Assembly: GCF_012271785.1 (NCBI RefSeq)
Contig: NZ_JAAWVT010000009.1
Coordinates: 1-64,000 of the forward strand
Direction of reading: 5' to 3'
DNA length: 64,000 nt
Source: Paeniglutamicibacter terrestris
GTDB taxonomy: Bacteria > Actinomycetota > Actinomycetes > Actinomycetales > Micrococcaceae
Positions 63,825 through 64,000 of this stretch are shown piece by piece (position 1 is the first letter of the stretch; each line of letters begins with the position of its first letter). The notes beneath the pieces were generated by a model. That model was not told the origin of the DNA. It saw only the letters and a program-made list of their open reading frames with translations, and searched no databases. The translations under genes and the position numbers were made by a program.

Positions 63825-64000
63825 ATGTCAGAAGGATTGGCGATCGTCGAGGATGAGGTACGTGAACTCATCCGCAGGCGGGGACTAGATCCCGCCACAC
63901 AGATTGCCGAGGTCCGCCGACTGATCGATGACGTCGTCGGTGAATACGACCAACGTTCCTTGCTGGGTGTTCTGCCCGCGCTGGGGGACCTGTCATTGGC
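63825..64000 (+). CDS. Tad/Flp pilus ATPase (CpaF/TadA type), 5' part only
   Basis: 59 codons then the window ends. ATG 63825 has GGCGGAGAAG six bases upstream. The N-terminal segment VEDEVRELIRRRGLDP, QIAEVRRLIDDVVGEY and QRSLLGVLPALGDLSL resembles the start of CpaF/TadA secretion ATPases, which power Flp/Tad pili or DNA-uptake pili. The nucleotide-binding part is outside the window, so the assignment is provisional. Orientation suggests a Tad operon continues to the right. Confidence 0.6.
   Translation, partial: MSEGLAIVEDEVRELIRRRGLDPATQIAEVRRLIDDVVGEYDQRSLLGVLPALGDLSL

Overview
The window reads as chromosomal DNA of a high-GC Gram-positive actinobacterium, most likely a member of the Micrococcaceae (Arthrobacter-like). 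The evidence is the coding bias, a WhiB protein, a mycothione reductase, class II DAHP synthase, a GarA-type FHA protein, a PASTA-domain Ser/Thr kinase, a SARP-type regulator, and three gene orders known from Mycobacterium tuberculosis: TPR protein-HAD phosphatase-small protein-tlyA-nadK-recN-pyrG-NUDIX-xerD and parA-scpA-scpB-rluB-cmk-der (the Rv1691 to Rv1713 order); garA-MerR-DUF151-MerR (Rv1827 to Rv1830); fadD-acyltransferase-DAHP synthase-Ser/Thr kinase (Rv2187 to Rv2176). Placement below family is inference.

Layout. 0-11 kb: conserved housekeeping block on the + strand, opening with a TPR protein that carries about 29 copies of a nine-residue GGFKPREDR unit. 11.1-20.45 kb: an accessory island inserted after xerD. 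It holds a second NUDIX gene, an ECF-like sigma factor with a membrane partner, an alpha/beta-hydrolase/caspase fusion, a thermolysin-like (gluzincin) metalloprotease, a SARP-type activator, an unrecognised coiled-coil/beta protein and an astacin-like metalloprotease with a PPC-like domain. 20.5-26.8 kb: the methylcitrate (propionate) cluster gntR-prpD-prpB-prpC, divergent from a propionyl-CoA synthetase gene, with two TGTATACA operators between them. 26.9-30.9 kb: a CitA/CitB-type two-component system divergent from a dctA dicarboxylate symporter. 31.1-38.2 kb: parA-scpA-scpB-rluB-tyrA-cmk-der, then tRNA-Pro(GGG). 38.8-43.2 kb: a membrane protein, garA and its MerR/nuclease/MerR followers, and an orphan ParA. 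43.5-49.8 kb: pyruvate carboxylase, an acidic low-complexity protein and mycothione reductase. 49.9-59.2 kb: acyl-CoA ligase, hydrolase, acyltransferase, DAHP synthase, PASTA kinase, whiB. 59.2-64 kb: a large EssC-like FHA/FtsK ATPase and the start of a Tad-pilus-type ATPase that runs off the end.

The best candidate for something undescribed is the 11-20 kb protease island. No protease in it has a visible signal peptide. The caspase-like protein keeps its His/Cys dyad and is fused to a GxSxG hydrolase-like domain. The island encodes its own SARP, and upstream of the coiled-coil/beta gene there are four heptamers of the form GGT(A/C)A(T/C)(G/T) spaced exactly 11 bp apart and followed by a -10-like TACGCT, the architecture of a SARP-activated promoter. 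A related pair lies upstream of the caspase gene. My working picture is a SARP-switched, possibly sigma-linked proteolytic system (stress, self/non-self or programmed death). The function is inference; the domains and repeats are visible in the sequence.

Start codons were chosen from ribosome-binding sites and family length and often lie inside a longer open frame. Stem-loops were found by eye, without energy calculation.
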